Assembly (NCBI GenBank): GCA_015655225.1
Contig: JAATFK010000212.1
Coordinates: forward strand, 1-5,621
DNA length: 5,621 nt
Direction of reading: 5' to 3'
From: Solirubrobacterales bacterium
Lineage (GTDB): Bacteria > Actinomycetota > Thermoleophilia > Solirubrobacterales > Solirubrobacteraceae
The position numbers and the translations under genes were made by a program. The notes below the pieces were generated by a model. It did not search any database. It saw nothing but the letters and a program-made list of their open reading frames with translations, and was not told where the DNA came from. Shown in pieces: positions 1 through 5,097 of the stretch. The stretch's first letter is position 1, and each line of letters begins with the position of its first letter.

Positions 1-1
1 C

Positions 2-697
2 TCCGAGGGCGTGCTGCACGCGCTCGCCGGAGCGCTCGCGCTCGACGACGCCGAGCGCGCCCACCTCTTCGACCTCGCACGCGCCGCGCAGCCGACCGTC
101 CCCCAGCCGCGCCGACGCCAGCCGAAGCAGCGCGTCCGTCCCGAGGTCCAATGGAGCCTCGACGCGATCACCGGCGCCGCCGCGGTCGTCGGCAACGACC
201 GGCTGGACCTCCTCGCCGCCAACCAGCTCGGCCGCGCTCTCTTCTCCGAGCTGTGCGACACGCCGGCCCGGCCGCCGAACCACGCTCGCTTCATCTTCCT
301 CGACCCGCGCGCCGACGCGTTCTATCCCGACTGGGACCGCGCCGCCACGGAGACGGTCGCGATCCTGCGCGCGGCCGCCGGGCGCAACCCGTACGACCGC
401 GACCTCTCGGATCTCGTCGGCCAGCTCGCCACGCAGAGCGATGCCTTCCGCACCCGCTGGGCCGCGCACGACGTCCGCTTCCACGACATCGCGACCAAGC
501 ACCTCCACCACCCCGCCGTCGGCGACCTGACCCTCAGCTTCAACCGCCTCGACCTCGCCGCCGACCGCGGCCTGACGATCCTCACCTACACGCCCGAGCC
601 CGGCTCCCACACGGAGGACGCGCTCAAGCTCCTCGGCACCTGGGCCGCCACGGTCGAGAGCGCCCGCGCGGCTGTCGAACCGGCCTCCGGCGACTGA
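2..697 (+). CDS. XRE-family regulator with MmyB-like ligand-binding domain (5' end missing)
   Basis: Partial gene: the reading frame is already open at the left edge and ends at TGA 695-697, giving 231 visible residues. The first ~27 residues (VLHALAGALALDDAERAHLF) match the last helices of an XRE-type helix-turn-helix domain. A basic linker (PRRRQPKQR) follows. The rest is a MmyB-like domain, with the landmarks 'AITGAAAVVGNDRLDLLAAN', 'FIFLDPRADAFYPDW', 'RTRWAAHDVRFH', 'HHPAVGDLTLSFNRLDLAAD' and a C-terminal 'LTILTYTPEPGSHTEDAL' strand. Family members are usually about 270-300 residues, so roughly 50-60 N-terminal residues, including the recognition helix, lie outside the window. These are cytoplasmic DNA-binding regulators, thought to bind a small hydrophobic ligand; in actinobacteria they often control an adjacent oxidoreductase gene, which could lie to the left. 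Its stop codon abuts that of the convergent membrane-protein gene. The family call is confident; its target genes are unknown. Confidence 0.9.
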   Translation, partial: SEGVLHALAGALALDDAERAHLFDLARAAQPTVPQPRRRQPKQRVRPEVQWSLDAITGAAAVVGNDRLDLLAANQLGRALFSELCDTPARPPNHARFIFLDPRADAFYPDWDRAATETVAILRAAAGRNPYDRDLSDLVGQLATQSDAFRTRWAAHDVRFHDIATKHLHHPAVGDLTLSFNRLDLAADRGLTILTYTPEPGSHTEDALKLLGTWAATVESARAAVEPASGD

Positions 698-1312
698 TCA
701 GTCGCGCCCGCGGGCGGTGCGGACACGCACGACCGAGACGAGGTAGAGCACGGCGCCCAGCGCCGCATAGCCGGCGAGGTTCGAGAGGTGCGCGTCGTGC
801 TGGCCCGAGGACGCGATGAAGGCGACGCCGGCCACGGTCGAGAGTCCGCCGCTGACGATCATCGACCACTCACGGGTGCCGGCGTGGCGGCGCCGCAGCG
901 CGACGCCGAGCTGGATCGCGCCCGACACGCTCGCCCAGGCGCCGAAGACGGCGAGCGTCGCGCCGGCGTCGCCGCCGAAGGTCGCGACCGCCAGCGCCGC
1001 CGCGGCGAGCGCGCTGATCGCGGCGTTTCCCCGCAGGATGGTCGCCGCGCGGCCGGTTCTCGAGGTCGACTCGACGAAGGACGAGACGGCGTCGATGACG
1101 GGATAGGCGGTGAGCAGCAGGGCCGCCGCCGTGGCCACGTCGGATGCGGTCGTGGGGATCCGGTCGCCGACCGCCACGATCAGCGCGACCGCCCAGATCA
1201 GGGCGGCCACCGCACGCGTGGCGGCGATCCGGCGAGCGATCGGGCCGAGGTCGGTGGCGGCGTTCGGTCCCGCGAGCGGGGACGACGCGAGCAACGGGGC
1301 GGGCTCGGACAT
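698..1312 (-). CDS. DUF308/HdeD-like six-helix membrane protein
   Basis: Encodes 204 residues beginning MSEPAPLLAS. I chose ATG at 1312 because AAGGAG lies 8 bases upstream. The open frame runs further back to 2068, but that part is antisense to the TetR gene and contains the operators. After a polar N-terminus there are about six hydrophobic segments, near residues 34-49, 58-80, 97-112, 116-138, 149-168 and 176-197. The short basic segments RRRHAGTR and RVRTARGRD are probably cytoplasmic. The overall pattern ('LLLTAYPVIDAVSSFVES', 'VFGAWASVSGAIQLGVALR', 'GGLSTVAGVAF') resembles actinobacterial DUF308/HdeD-like integral membrane proteins, whose biochemical role is not established (HdeD itself is linked to acid stress in enterobacteria). 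The gene is divergent from a TetR repressor gene and carries that repressor's likely operators at its promoter, so it is probably the main regulated target. The membrane topology is clear; the family name is moderately sure. Confidence 0.85.
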   Translation of the reverse strand: MSEPAPLLASSPLAGPNAATDLGPIARRIAATRAVAALIWAVALIVAVGDRIPTTASDVATAAALLLTAYPVIDAVSSFVESTSRTGRAATILRGNAAISALAAAALAVATFGGDAGATLAVFGAWASVSGAIQLGVALRRRHAGTREWSMIVSGGLSTVAGVAFIASSGQHDAHLSNLAGYAALGAVLYLVSVVRVRTARGRD

Positions 1313-1343
1313 GATGGAAGCTCCTTGTCGAACAGCAGGAGAA

Positions 1344-1357
1344 AGAACGATCGTTCT
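1344..1357. promoter_or_regulatory. Putative TetR operator O1
   Basis: Perfect 14-bp palindrome AGAACGATCGTTCT; with the arms at 1341-1360 it is 20 bp with one mismatched pair. It lies just downstream of the predicted transcription start of the membrane-protein gene and upstream of its ribosome-binding site, where a bound repressor would block promoter clearance. The same core recurs at 1398-1411. Confidence 0.75.
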
Positions 1358-1369
1358 CTCGATGAGCGG

Positions 1370-1398
1370 AGCTAAGCAGACACCGGGCGCGAAGTCAA
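1370..1398 (-). promoter_or_regulatory. Predicted promoter of the membrane-protein gene
   Basis: On the minus strand a TTGACT -35 box (1398-1393) is followed after 17 bp by TTAGCT (1375-1370), preceded by TGC to give an extended -10 (TGnTTAGCT). The expected transcript start is near 1362, giving a leader of about 50 nt that contains operator O1 and the AAGGAG site. The -35 box is good; the -10 box is only a moderate match. Confidence 0.5.
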
Positions 1399-1412
1399 GA
1401 ACGATCGTTCTT
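1397..1412. promoter_or_regulatory. Putative TetR operator O2
   Basis: Perfect 16-bp palindrome AAGAACGATCGTTCTT with the same 14-bp core as O1. Centre-to-centre distance is 54 bp, about five helical turns, so both sites would face roughly the same side of the DNA. O2 touches the -35 box of the leftward promoter and lies 7 bp upstream of the -10 box of the rightward tetR promoter. One site could therefore repress both genes. Confidence 0.78.
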
Positions 1413-1416
1413 TCTT

Positions 1417-1425
1417 TGGTATCGT
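1417..1425 (+). promoter_or_regulatory. Predicted extended -10 element of the tetR gene
   Basis: TGGTATCGT is an extended -10 (TGn plus TATCGT, 4 of 6 matches to TATAAT). It ends 7 bp before the GTG start codon at 1433, so transcription would begin at or next to the start codon. No Shine-Dalgarno sequence precedes the GTG. Both facts suggest a leaderless mRNA, which is common in actinobacteria. No clear -35 box is seen; operator O2 occupies that region, consistent with autorepression. Confidence 0.5.
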
Positions 1426-1432
1426 CCGGCCC

Positions 1433-2014
1433 GTGCAGATCGCGACGCTCCCACCTCCCAAGGACTCCGACGCGCGCGACCGGCTGCTGCGCACGGCGTC
1501 GGCGCTCTTCTACGCCGAGGGGATCAACAGCGTGGGCGTCGACCGGATCGTCTCCGACAGCAACGTCACCCGCGCGACCTTCTACCGCCACTTCCCCAGC
1601 AAGCAGGACCTGGTCCTGACCTATCTGCAGACGGTGCACGACGCGATCGAGGCGCGGCAGAGCGCGCTGGTCGCGACGACGCCCGAGCCGCGCCAGCTGC
1701 TCCAAGCCGTGGCCGCCGACATCTGCGAGCAGATCGCGGGACCCGGCTTCCAGGGGTGTGCCTTCATCTGCGCCGCCGCCGAGTTCCAGGACCCCGAGGA
1801 TCCGATCCACCGCGCGATCACGGCACACCGCGCGTGGTTCCTCGGCACGATCCGCGACGCGTTCGCCGCAACCAGCCACGCGCAGCCCGACGACGCCGCG
1901 CGGCTCTACGTGATGCTCCGCGACGGCGCCATGGTCGGCGGCCATCTCGGCGACAGCGCGGCCGCGATCGAGACCTTTCGCCGGGGCGTCGGCGGCCTGC
2001 TGCCGCCGGCGTGA
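1433..2014 (+). CDS. TetR/AcrR-family transcriptional repressor
   Basis: Encodes 193 residues, a normal length for the family. The start is GTG at 1433, just downstream of an extended -10 element and without a ribosome-binding site, so probably leaderless. The TetR_N DNA-binding domain spans about residues 15-62: helix 1 (RDRLLRTASALFYAEG), then the helix-turn-helix 'INSVGVDRIVSDSNVTRATF' and the family hallmark 'FYRHFPSKQDLV'. The C-terminal ligand-binding and dimerisation domain contains 'GFQGCAFICAAAEFQDPEDP' (about 105-124), a motif shared by a common TetR subgroup, and a terminal 'DGAMVGGHLGD' helix. Such proteins bind palindromic operators as dimers and release them on binding a small molecule. 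Two identical palindromes occur in the upstream divergent region, so it likely represses itself and the membrane-protein gene. The inducer cannot be predicted. It converges on the next gene with only 7 bp between stop codons. Confidence 0.93.
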   Translation: MQIATLPPPKDSDARDRLLRTASALFYAEGINSVGVDRIVSDSNVTRATFYRHFPSKQDLVLTYLQTVHDAIEARQSALVATTPEPRQLLQAVAADICEQIAGPGFQGCAFICAAAEFQDPEDPIHRAITAHRAWFLGTIRDAFAATSHAQPDDAARLYVMLRDGAMVGGHLGDSAAAIETFRRGVGGLLPPA

Positions 2015-2021
2015 GGCGCGG

Positions 2022-2765
2022 CTACTTCTTCTTCTTGACCGCCGGCTTCTGCTTCTTCTTCGGCGCAACCTTCAGCGTGAGCCGGTGCGAGAGGATCGCG
2101 GGGGACGCGCCGGGACGCTTGATCGAGACCGTCACGTAGCCGACGAGCTTGTGCTGCTTGCGCCCGAGCTTGCGGGCGGCGGCGCTGAGCTTGACCGTCA
2201 GCGTCCGCTTCTGTCCTCTGCGCAGCGAGAAGCTCACCTTGCCGTAGGGCGCGGCCGCCTTGGGCTTGGGCTTCGCCTTGGCCTTGGCGGCGACCGCCGC
2301 CGGGTGCGCGCCCGGCGCCGGCTTCTGCGCGCCGAAGGTGATCGTGCCGCTGCAGCCGTCGGGCTGTCTGCACGCCGCGACGAAGACGAAATCGCCCCAG
2401 TCGCTGGTCGCGCCGGAGCCGGGCACGATCCCGAGCAGGTTCGCCGCCACGTCCCCCCAGCCGATGTCGTTGGGCACGCGCGTCACCGTCGGGACGAAGC
2501 TGATCGTCGCCGAGGCGGGCGGCGGGGCGGGCGCCGCGATCGGGATCGCGGTCCCGGGCGGCGGCGCGGGCGACGTGGTCGTGTCGCCGGGGCCGGAGCC
2601 GCCGTCGCCGGGGCCGGACCCTCCCCCGTCGCCCGACCCAGGGCCGGCGCCGCTGGTGTCGAAGACGTACGCCCCGCCCTGCTCGTTGTTGGCGCCGACC
2701 TTCGCGTACGGCGCGCTGGAGACGATCGTCGTGCCGGAGACGGCAGCCGAGGCGGCTTCGTCCAC
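2022..2765 (-). CDS. FG-GAP repeat surface protein, probably missing its N-terminus
   Basis: A 247-residue frame starting at GTG 2765 and ending at TAG 2024-2022. Residues ~5-36 (ASAAVSGTTIVSSAPYAKVG, then QGGAYVF) match one FG-GAP/beta-propeller repeat. A Gly/Ser/Asp linker follows (about 39-61), then a Pro/Ala stretch (66-84). A beta-rich domain (~85-150) carries two Cys (132 and 138) in 'ACRQPDGCSG', and an Ala/Lys linker follows. The final beta-sandwich-like domain (176-234) reads 'KVSFSLRRGQKRTLTVKLSA' and 'LSHRLTLKV', a style typical of exported Solirubrobacterales proteins. The tail is very lysine-rich (KKKQKPAVKKKK). FG-GAP proteins normally have several repeats and a signal peptide. 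Here only one repeat remains, there is no signal sequence and no convincing ribosome-binding site at the GTG. The frame is open up to 2828 but that part shows no homology. I infer a 5'-truncated gene or pseudogene of an extracellular protein. Confidence 0.62.
   Translation of the reverse strand: MDEAASAAVSGTTIVSSAPYAKVGANNEQGGAYVFDTSGAGPGSGDGGGSGPGDGGSGPGDTTTSPAPPPGTAIPIAAPAPPPASATISFVPTVTRVPNDIGWGDVAANLLGIVPGSGATSDWGDFVFVAACRQPDGCSGTITFGAQKPAPGAHPAAVAAKAKAKPKPKAAAPYGKVSFSLRRGQKRTLTVKLSAAARKLGRKQHKLVGYVTVSIKRPGASPAILSHRLTLKVAPKKKQKPAVKKKK
2583..2618. repeat. Short direct repeat in the Gly/Ser/Asp linker
   Basis: Two exact copies of the 15-mer GTCGCCGGGGCCGGA lie at 2583-2597 and 2604-2618, with a 21-bp period. 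On the minus strand they encode the repeated SGPGD units of the flexible linker after the FG-GAP repeat. This is an ordinary slippage-prone coding repeat. Confidence 0.75.
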
Positions 2766-2831
2766 CCTCGCGACTACTACAGCGCGACGGCGGCCGCGAC
2801 GCGTGCCGCGTTTCGCCGGTAGTACGGCTCA

Positions 2832-2847
2832 CGGGCCGGCCGGCCCG
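2832..2847. repeat. 16-bp perfect GC palindrome
   Basis: CGGGCCGGCCGGCCCG is perfectly self-complementary and could form a 6-bp stem with a GGCC loop. It lies just outside the open frame of the truncated FG-GAP gene, in non-coding sequence. There is no U-run on either side, so it is at most a weak, non-canonical terminator; chance is possible in DNA of this composition. Confidence 0.4.
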
Positions 2848-2871
2848 ACGGTCATCTGCTGAAGGCTCACC

Positions 2872-3027
2872 ATGCCATCGCTCCAGGGCGCCTACGAGAG
2901 CGGCGACCACGTCGTGGACCCGCGTGCTCGGCAGCGGCGTCTGGCTCCTGCTCGCCGGACCGCGGGTGCGGGACACGGTTGCTGCTCGGCGACTTCTCTC
3001 ACTGGACACATGGCTGACGGCGGTTAG
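2872..3027 (+). other. Gene-poor stretch with a doubtful 51-codon ORF
   Basis: The stretch between the FG-GAP gene and the chromate-transporter gene (about 2832-3002) holds no convincing gene. An ATG at 2872 with GAAGG six bases upstream opens a 51-codon frame (MPSLQGAYESGDHVVDPRAR at first), ending at TAG 3025-3027 inside the next promoter. The first ~18 residues look protein-like, then the frame turns Arg/Ala-rich as a wrong frame does. From 2924 another frame gives 'VLGSGVWLLLAGPRVRDTV', and from 2979 the third gives 'LLLGDFSHWTHG' followed by TGA. This could be a decayed gene with two frameshifts, or chance. No function is assigned. Confidence 0.22.
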
Positions 3028-3030
3028 GCT
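3003..3030 (+). promoter_or_regulatory. Predicted promoter of the chromate-transporter gene
   Basis: TGGACA (3003-3008, 5 of 6 to TTGACA), a 16-bp spacer, then TAGGCT (3025-3030), a common actinobacterial -10 form. The -10 box ends 8 bp before GTG 3039, so the transcript would start at or beside the start codon (leaderless). No Shine-Dalgarno sequence precedes the GTG. This is the best-looking promoter in the window and it supports GTG 3039 as the original start. Confidence 0.55.
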
Positions 3031-3038
3031 CTCGCCCT

Positions 3039-3816
3039 GTGGACGTCGACGACGCGGTGCGGTCGCCCCCTCGCTCGGGACGATCGTGCGCGAGTGGGGA
3101 CGGATCGGGACGATCGGGTTCGGCGGTCCGCCGGCGCACATCGCGCTGTTGCGCGAGCTGTGCGTCACGGACCGCCGCTGGATCAGCGACGAGGAGTTCG
3201 AGCACGGCATCACGGCGTGCAACCTGCTGCCCGGGCCGGCGTCGACGCAGCCCGCGATCTTCTGCGGCTGGCGGCTTCGCGGCGTCCCCGGCGCGCTGCT
3301 CGCGGGCGTCGCCTTCATAGTGCCGGGCCTGGTCCTGATCATCGCGCTGGCGACGTTGTTCCTCGGCTCTCCCCCGGTGTGGATCAAGGGCATCGGCGCC
3401 GGCGCGGCGAGTGGCGGCCTCGCGGCGTTGTGCTGGACCGCGTTGAAGGTCGGCGCGCTGTCGCGGTCGTCGGCTACGCGGCGGCCGGCGTCGGCGGCGC
3501 GCTCGTGGCGGCCGCCGTGGCGTTCGCCCCTTCGTTCTGCTTCATCGCGCTCGGCGCCGAGCGCTTCGATCGGCTGCGGACGGACCCGACGCCGCGCGCG
3601 TTCCTCAGCGGCGCGGGGCCCGCAGCGATCGGGGTGATCGTCGGCTCGGCGATCCCGTTGGCCGTCGCGCTCACGCAGTCGTGGCAGTTCGTCGTCCTCG
3701 GCGCGGCAGCCGTCCTGCTCCTGCTCGCGCGCAGGAGCGTCGTGACGACGCTCGCGCTCACCGGTGCCGCCGGCGCCGCCGCCGCCGCCCTCGCGGGCGC
3801 ACCGCTCAGCAGCTGA
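3039..3816 (+). pseudogene. chrA: Broken chromate transporter (CHR family)
   Basis: CHR-family proteins are membrane transporters of about 400 residues made of two homologous halves; ChrA exports chromate. The N-terminal half is clear in the frame covering about 3071-3460: 'WGRIGTIGFGGPPAHIALLR', 'WISDEEFEHGITACNLLPGP', 'ASTQPAIFCGWRLRG' and the hydrophobic 'GVAFIVPGLVLIIALATLFL'. The end of the C-terminal half is in another frame from about 3460: 'VVGYAAAGVGGALVAAAVAF', 'APSFCFIALGAERFDRLR', then hydrophobic helices to TGA 3814-3816. Between them some 130-140 residues (end of the first half, start of the second) are missing, so an internal deletion with a frameshift lies near 3455-3470. The start, GTG 3039 (VDVDDAVRSPP), is in a third frame; loss of one C from the five-C run 3066-3070 would explain this, since six Cs restore 'RSPPSLGTIVREWGRIG'. 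Only ~259 codons' worth of DNA remains. No functional transporter is expected. Confidence 0.82.
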
Positions 3817-3943
3817 GTGATCCGCGGACCTTGGGACGCCCCTTCGCGCCGGTGCGGCGACACGCGTCGTTTGTGCCGCCCGCGACCGGGCACCGTCGAG
3901 CGGCAGGCGCGGTGGGCGCGCCGCAGGATCGAAGGAACACCAC

Positions 3944-3985
3944 ATGCAGGAACTCGTCGTCCGCGGGCCCGCCGCGCGATGCTGA
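3944..3985 (+). CDS. Possible 13-residue leader peptide of the glycosyltransferase operon
   Basis: ATG 3944 is preceded by GAAGGA at 7 bp, the only good ribosome-binding site in front of the operon. The frame reads MQELVVRGPAARC and stops at TGA 3983-3985. The stop overlaps the start codon of the following glycosyltransferase gene (ATGCTGA at 3979-3985). That gene has no ribosome-binding site of its own, so translation of the leader would deliver ribosomes to it by coupling. Alternatively this is the remnant of the beginning of a lost gene. The 127 bp before it (3817-3943) contain no clear promoter or strong terminator. Confidence 0.4.
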   Translation: MQELVVRGPAARC

Positions 3986-5097
3986 CCTCCTCGGGAGCCG
4001 TTCCCGCAGGCGATCGCTCGTCGCTCGGTGCCACCTCGCTCGTCCGCGTCGCGTCCGTCCCGGCAAGCCACGTCTACGTGCGCCACCTCGCCGACCCCGA
4101 CGGCGCCGACCGCGTCGTGCGCCTCCCCGACCTGCCGCCGGCCGACGGCGTGCTCGTCCCCGGCGGCTGGTGGCCGCCGGCGATGCTCGACGCCGCCTGG
4201 ATCGAGGCGAACCACGGCGCGTTCGACGTCTTCCACGTCCACTTCGGCTTCGACGCGAAGACGCCGCGCGAGCTGGCGGACGTGGCGCTCGCGCTGGAGC
4301 GGCACGGGATCCCGCTCGTGCTGACGCTCCACGACCTCCGCAACCCCCACCACGAGGACGTCGGCCTGCACGACGCGCAGCTCCGCGTGCTCGTGACGCA
4401 CGCCGCCGCGATCGTCACGCTGACGCCGGGGGCGGCGCGCGAGATCGAGCGGCGCTGGGGTCGCGTCGCGACCGTGCTGCCGCATCCGCACGTCGTCGGG
4501 CGGGAGCTGCTCGGGCTCGAGCGGCCGCTGCGCGAGACGTTCGTCGTCGGCCTGCACGCGAAGAGCCTGCGGGCGAACATGGACGTCGTCGCGGTCGCCG
4601 GCGCGCTCGCCGAGGCGGTCCGAGAGCTGCCGGACGCGCGCCTGCGGATCGACCTGCACGACGAGGTGCTCGACCCGGCGAACCACTGGCACGCGCCGGC
4701 GGTCGCCCGTGAGCTGGCGCGGGTCGCGGACGACGCGCCGCGGGCCGAGCTCGTCGTGCACCCGTACTTCAGCGATGCGGAGCTGTGGCACTACTTCCGC
4801 CAGCTCGACGTCTCGGTGCTGCCCTACCGCTTCGGGACGCACTCGGGCTGGCTGGAGGCGTGCCACGACCTCGGCACCACCGTGATCGCGCCGACCTGCG
4901 GCTTCTACGCCGAGCAGCGGTCGTGCCTCTCCTACGGACACGACAGCTCGGCGCTCGACGCGCCGTCGCTGATCGCCGCGGTCCGGCTCGCGTACGAGGG
5001 CCGGCCGCACTGGCAGGCGGACGCCGGAGAGCGGCTGCGCGAGCGGCGGGAGCTGGCCCGCGCCCACGAGGCGCTCTACCGCGGCCTGCTCGCATGA
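3979..5097 (+). CDS. GT4-like (GT-B fold) glycosyltransferase
   Basis: Encodes 372 residues from ATG 3979, which overlaps the stop of a short upstream ORF; the frame is open back to 3817 but without homology. The N-terminal acceptor-side domain begins at 'VRVASVPASHVYVRHLADP' (22-40), followed by 'WWPPAMLDAAWIEANHG' (64-80), 'FDVFHVHFGFDA' (82-93) and 'LVLTLHDLRNPHH' (113-125). 'AIVTLTPGAAREI' and 'VLPHPHVV' (144-173) lead into the C-terminal donor-binding domain: 'FVVGLHAKSLRANMD' (188-202), 'VVHPYFSDAELWHYF' (259-273), then 'VLPYRFGTHSGWLEACHDLG' (280-299) and 'TTVIAPTCGFYAEQ'. E293 sits where the conserved donor-binding Glu of GT4 enzymes lies. There is no signal peptide or membrane helix, so it probably works at the cytoplasmic membrane face with a nucleotide-sugar donor. 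Sugar and acceptor are unknown. It overlaps the next glycosyltransferase gene by ATGA, suggesting one translationally coupled operon. Confidence 0.87.
   Translation: MLTSSGAVPAGDRSSLGATSLVRVASVPASHVYVRHLADPDGADRVVRLPDLPPADGVLVPGGWWPPAMLDAAWIEANHGAFDVFHVHFGFDAKTPRELADVALALERHGIPLVLTLHDLRNPHHEDVGLHDAQLRVLVTHAAAIVTLTPGAAREIERRWGRVATVLPHPHVVGRELLGLERPLRETFVVGLHAKSLRANMDVVAVAGALAEAVRELPDARLRIDLHDEVLDPANHWHAPAVARELARVADDAPRAELVVHPYFSDAELWHYFRQLDVSVLPYRFGTHSGWLEACHDLGTTVIAPTCGFYAEQRSCLSYGHDSSALDAPSLIAAVRLAYEGRPHWQADAGERLRERRELARAHEALYRGLLA

Noticed and set aside
1313..2068. Upstream extension of the membrane-protein frame
   Set aside because: It would read antisense through the whole TetR gene and both operators. 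ATG 1312 has a proper AAGGAG, and the extension is low-complexity Arg-rich sequence.
2085..2862. Plus-strand open frames opposite the FG-GAP gene
   Set aside because: Their composition is that of a shadow frame (Arg/Gly/Ala or Pro-rich), and the minus strand shows recognisable FG-GAP and beta-domain patterns.
3873..3893. Hairpin GTGCC...GGCAC as a terminator after chrA
   Set aside because: The stem is only 5 bp with an 11-nt loop and no following U-run, so it cannot be distinguished from chance in GC-rich DNA.
3474..4034. Minus-strand 186-codon frame across the end of chrA and the operon leader
   Set aside because: It is antisense to the recognisable C-terminal ChrA segment, with no ribosome-binding site or family resemblance.
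3681..4712. Plus-strand 343-codon frame overlapping the glycosyltransferase
   Set aside because: It is mostly arginine and alanine and out of frame with the clear GT-B motifs.
1906..5067. Minus-strand open frame of 1053 codons spanning most of the window
   Set aside because: It is extremely Arg/Ala/Gly-rich, lies antisense to the two clear families ChrA and glycosyltransferase, and its FG-GAP end is out of frame. Long antisense frames are expected when third positions are nearly all G or C.
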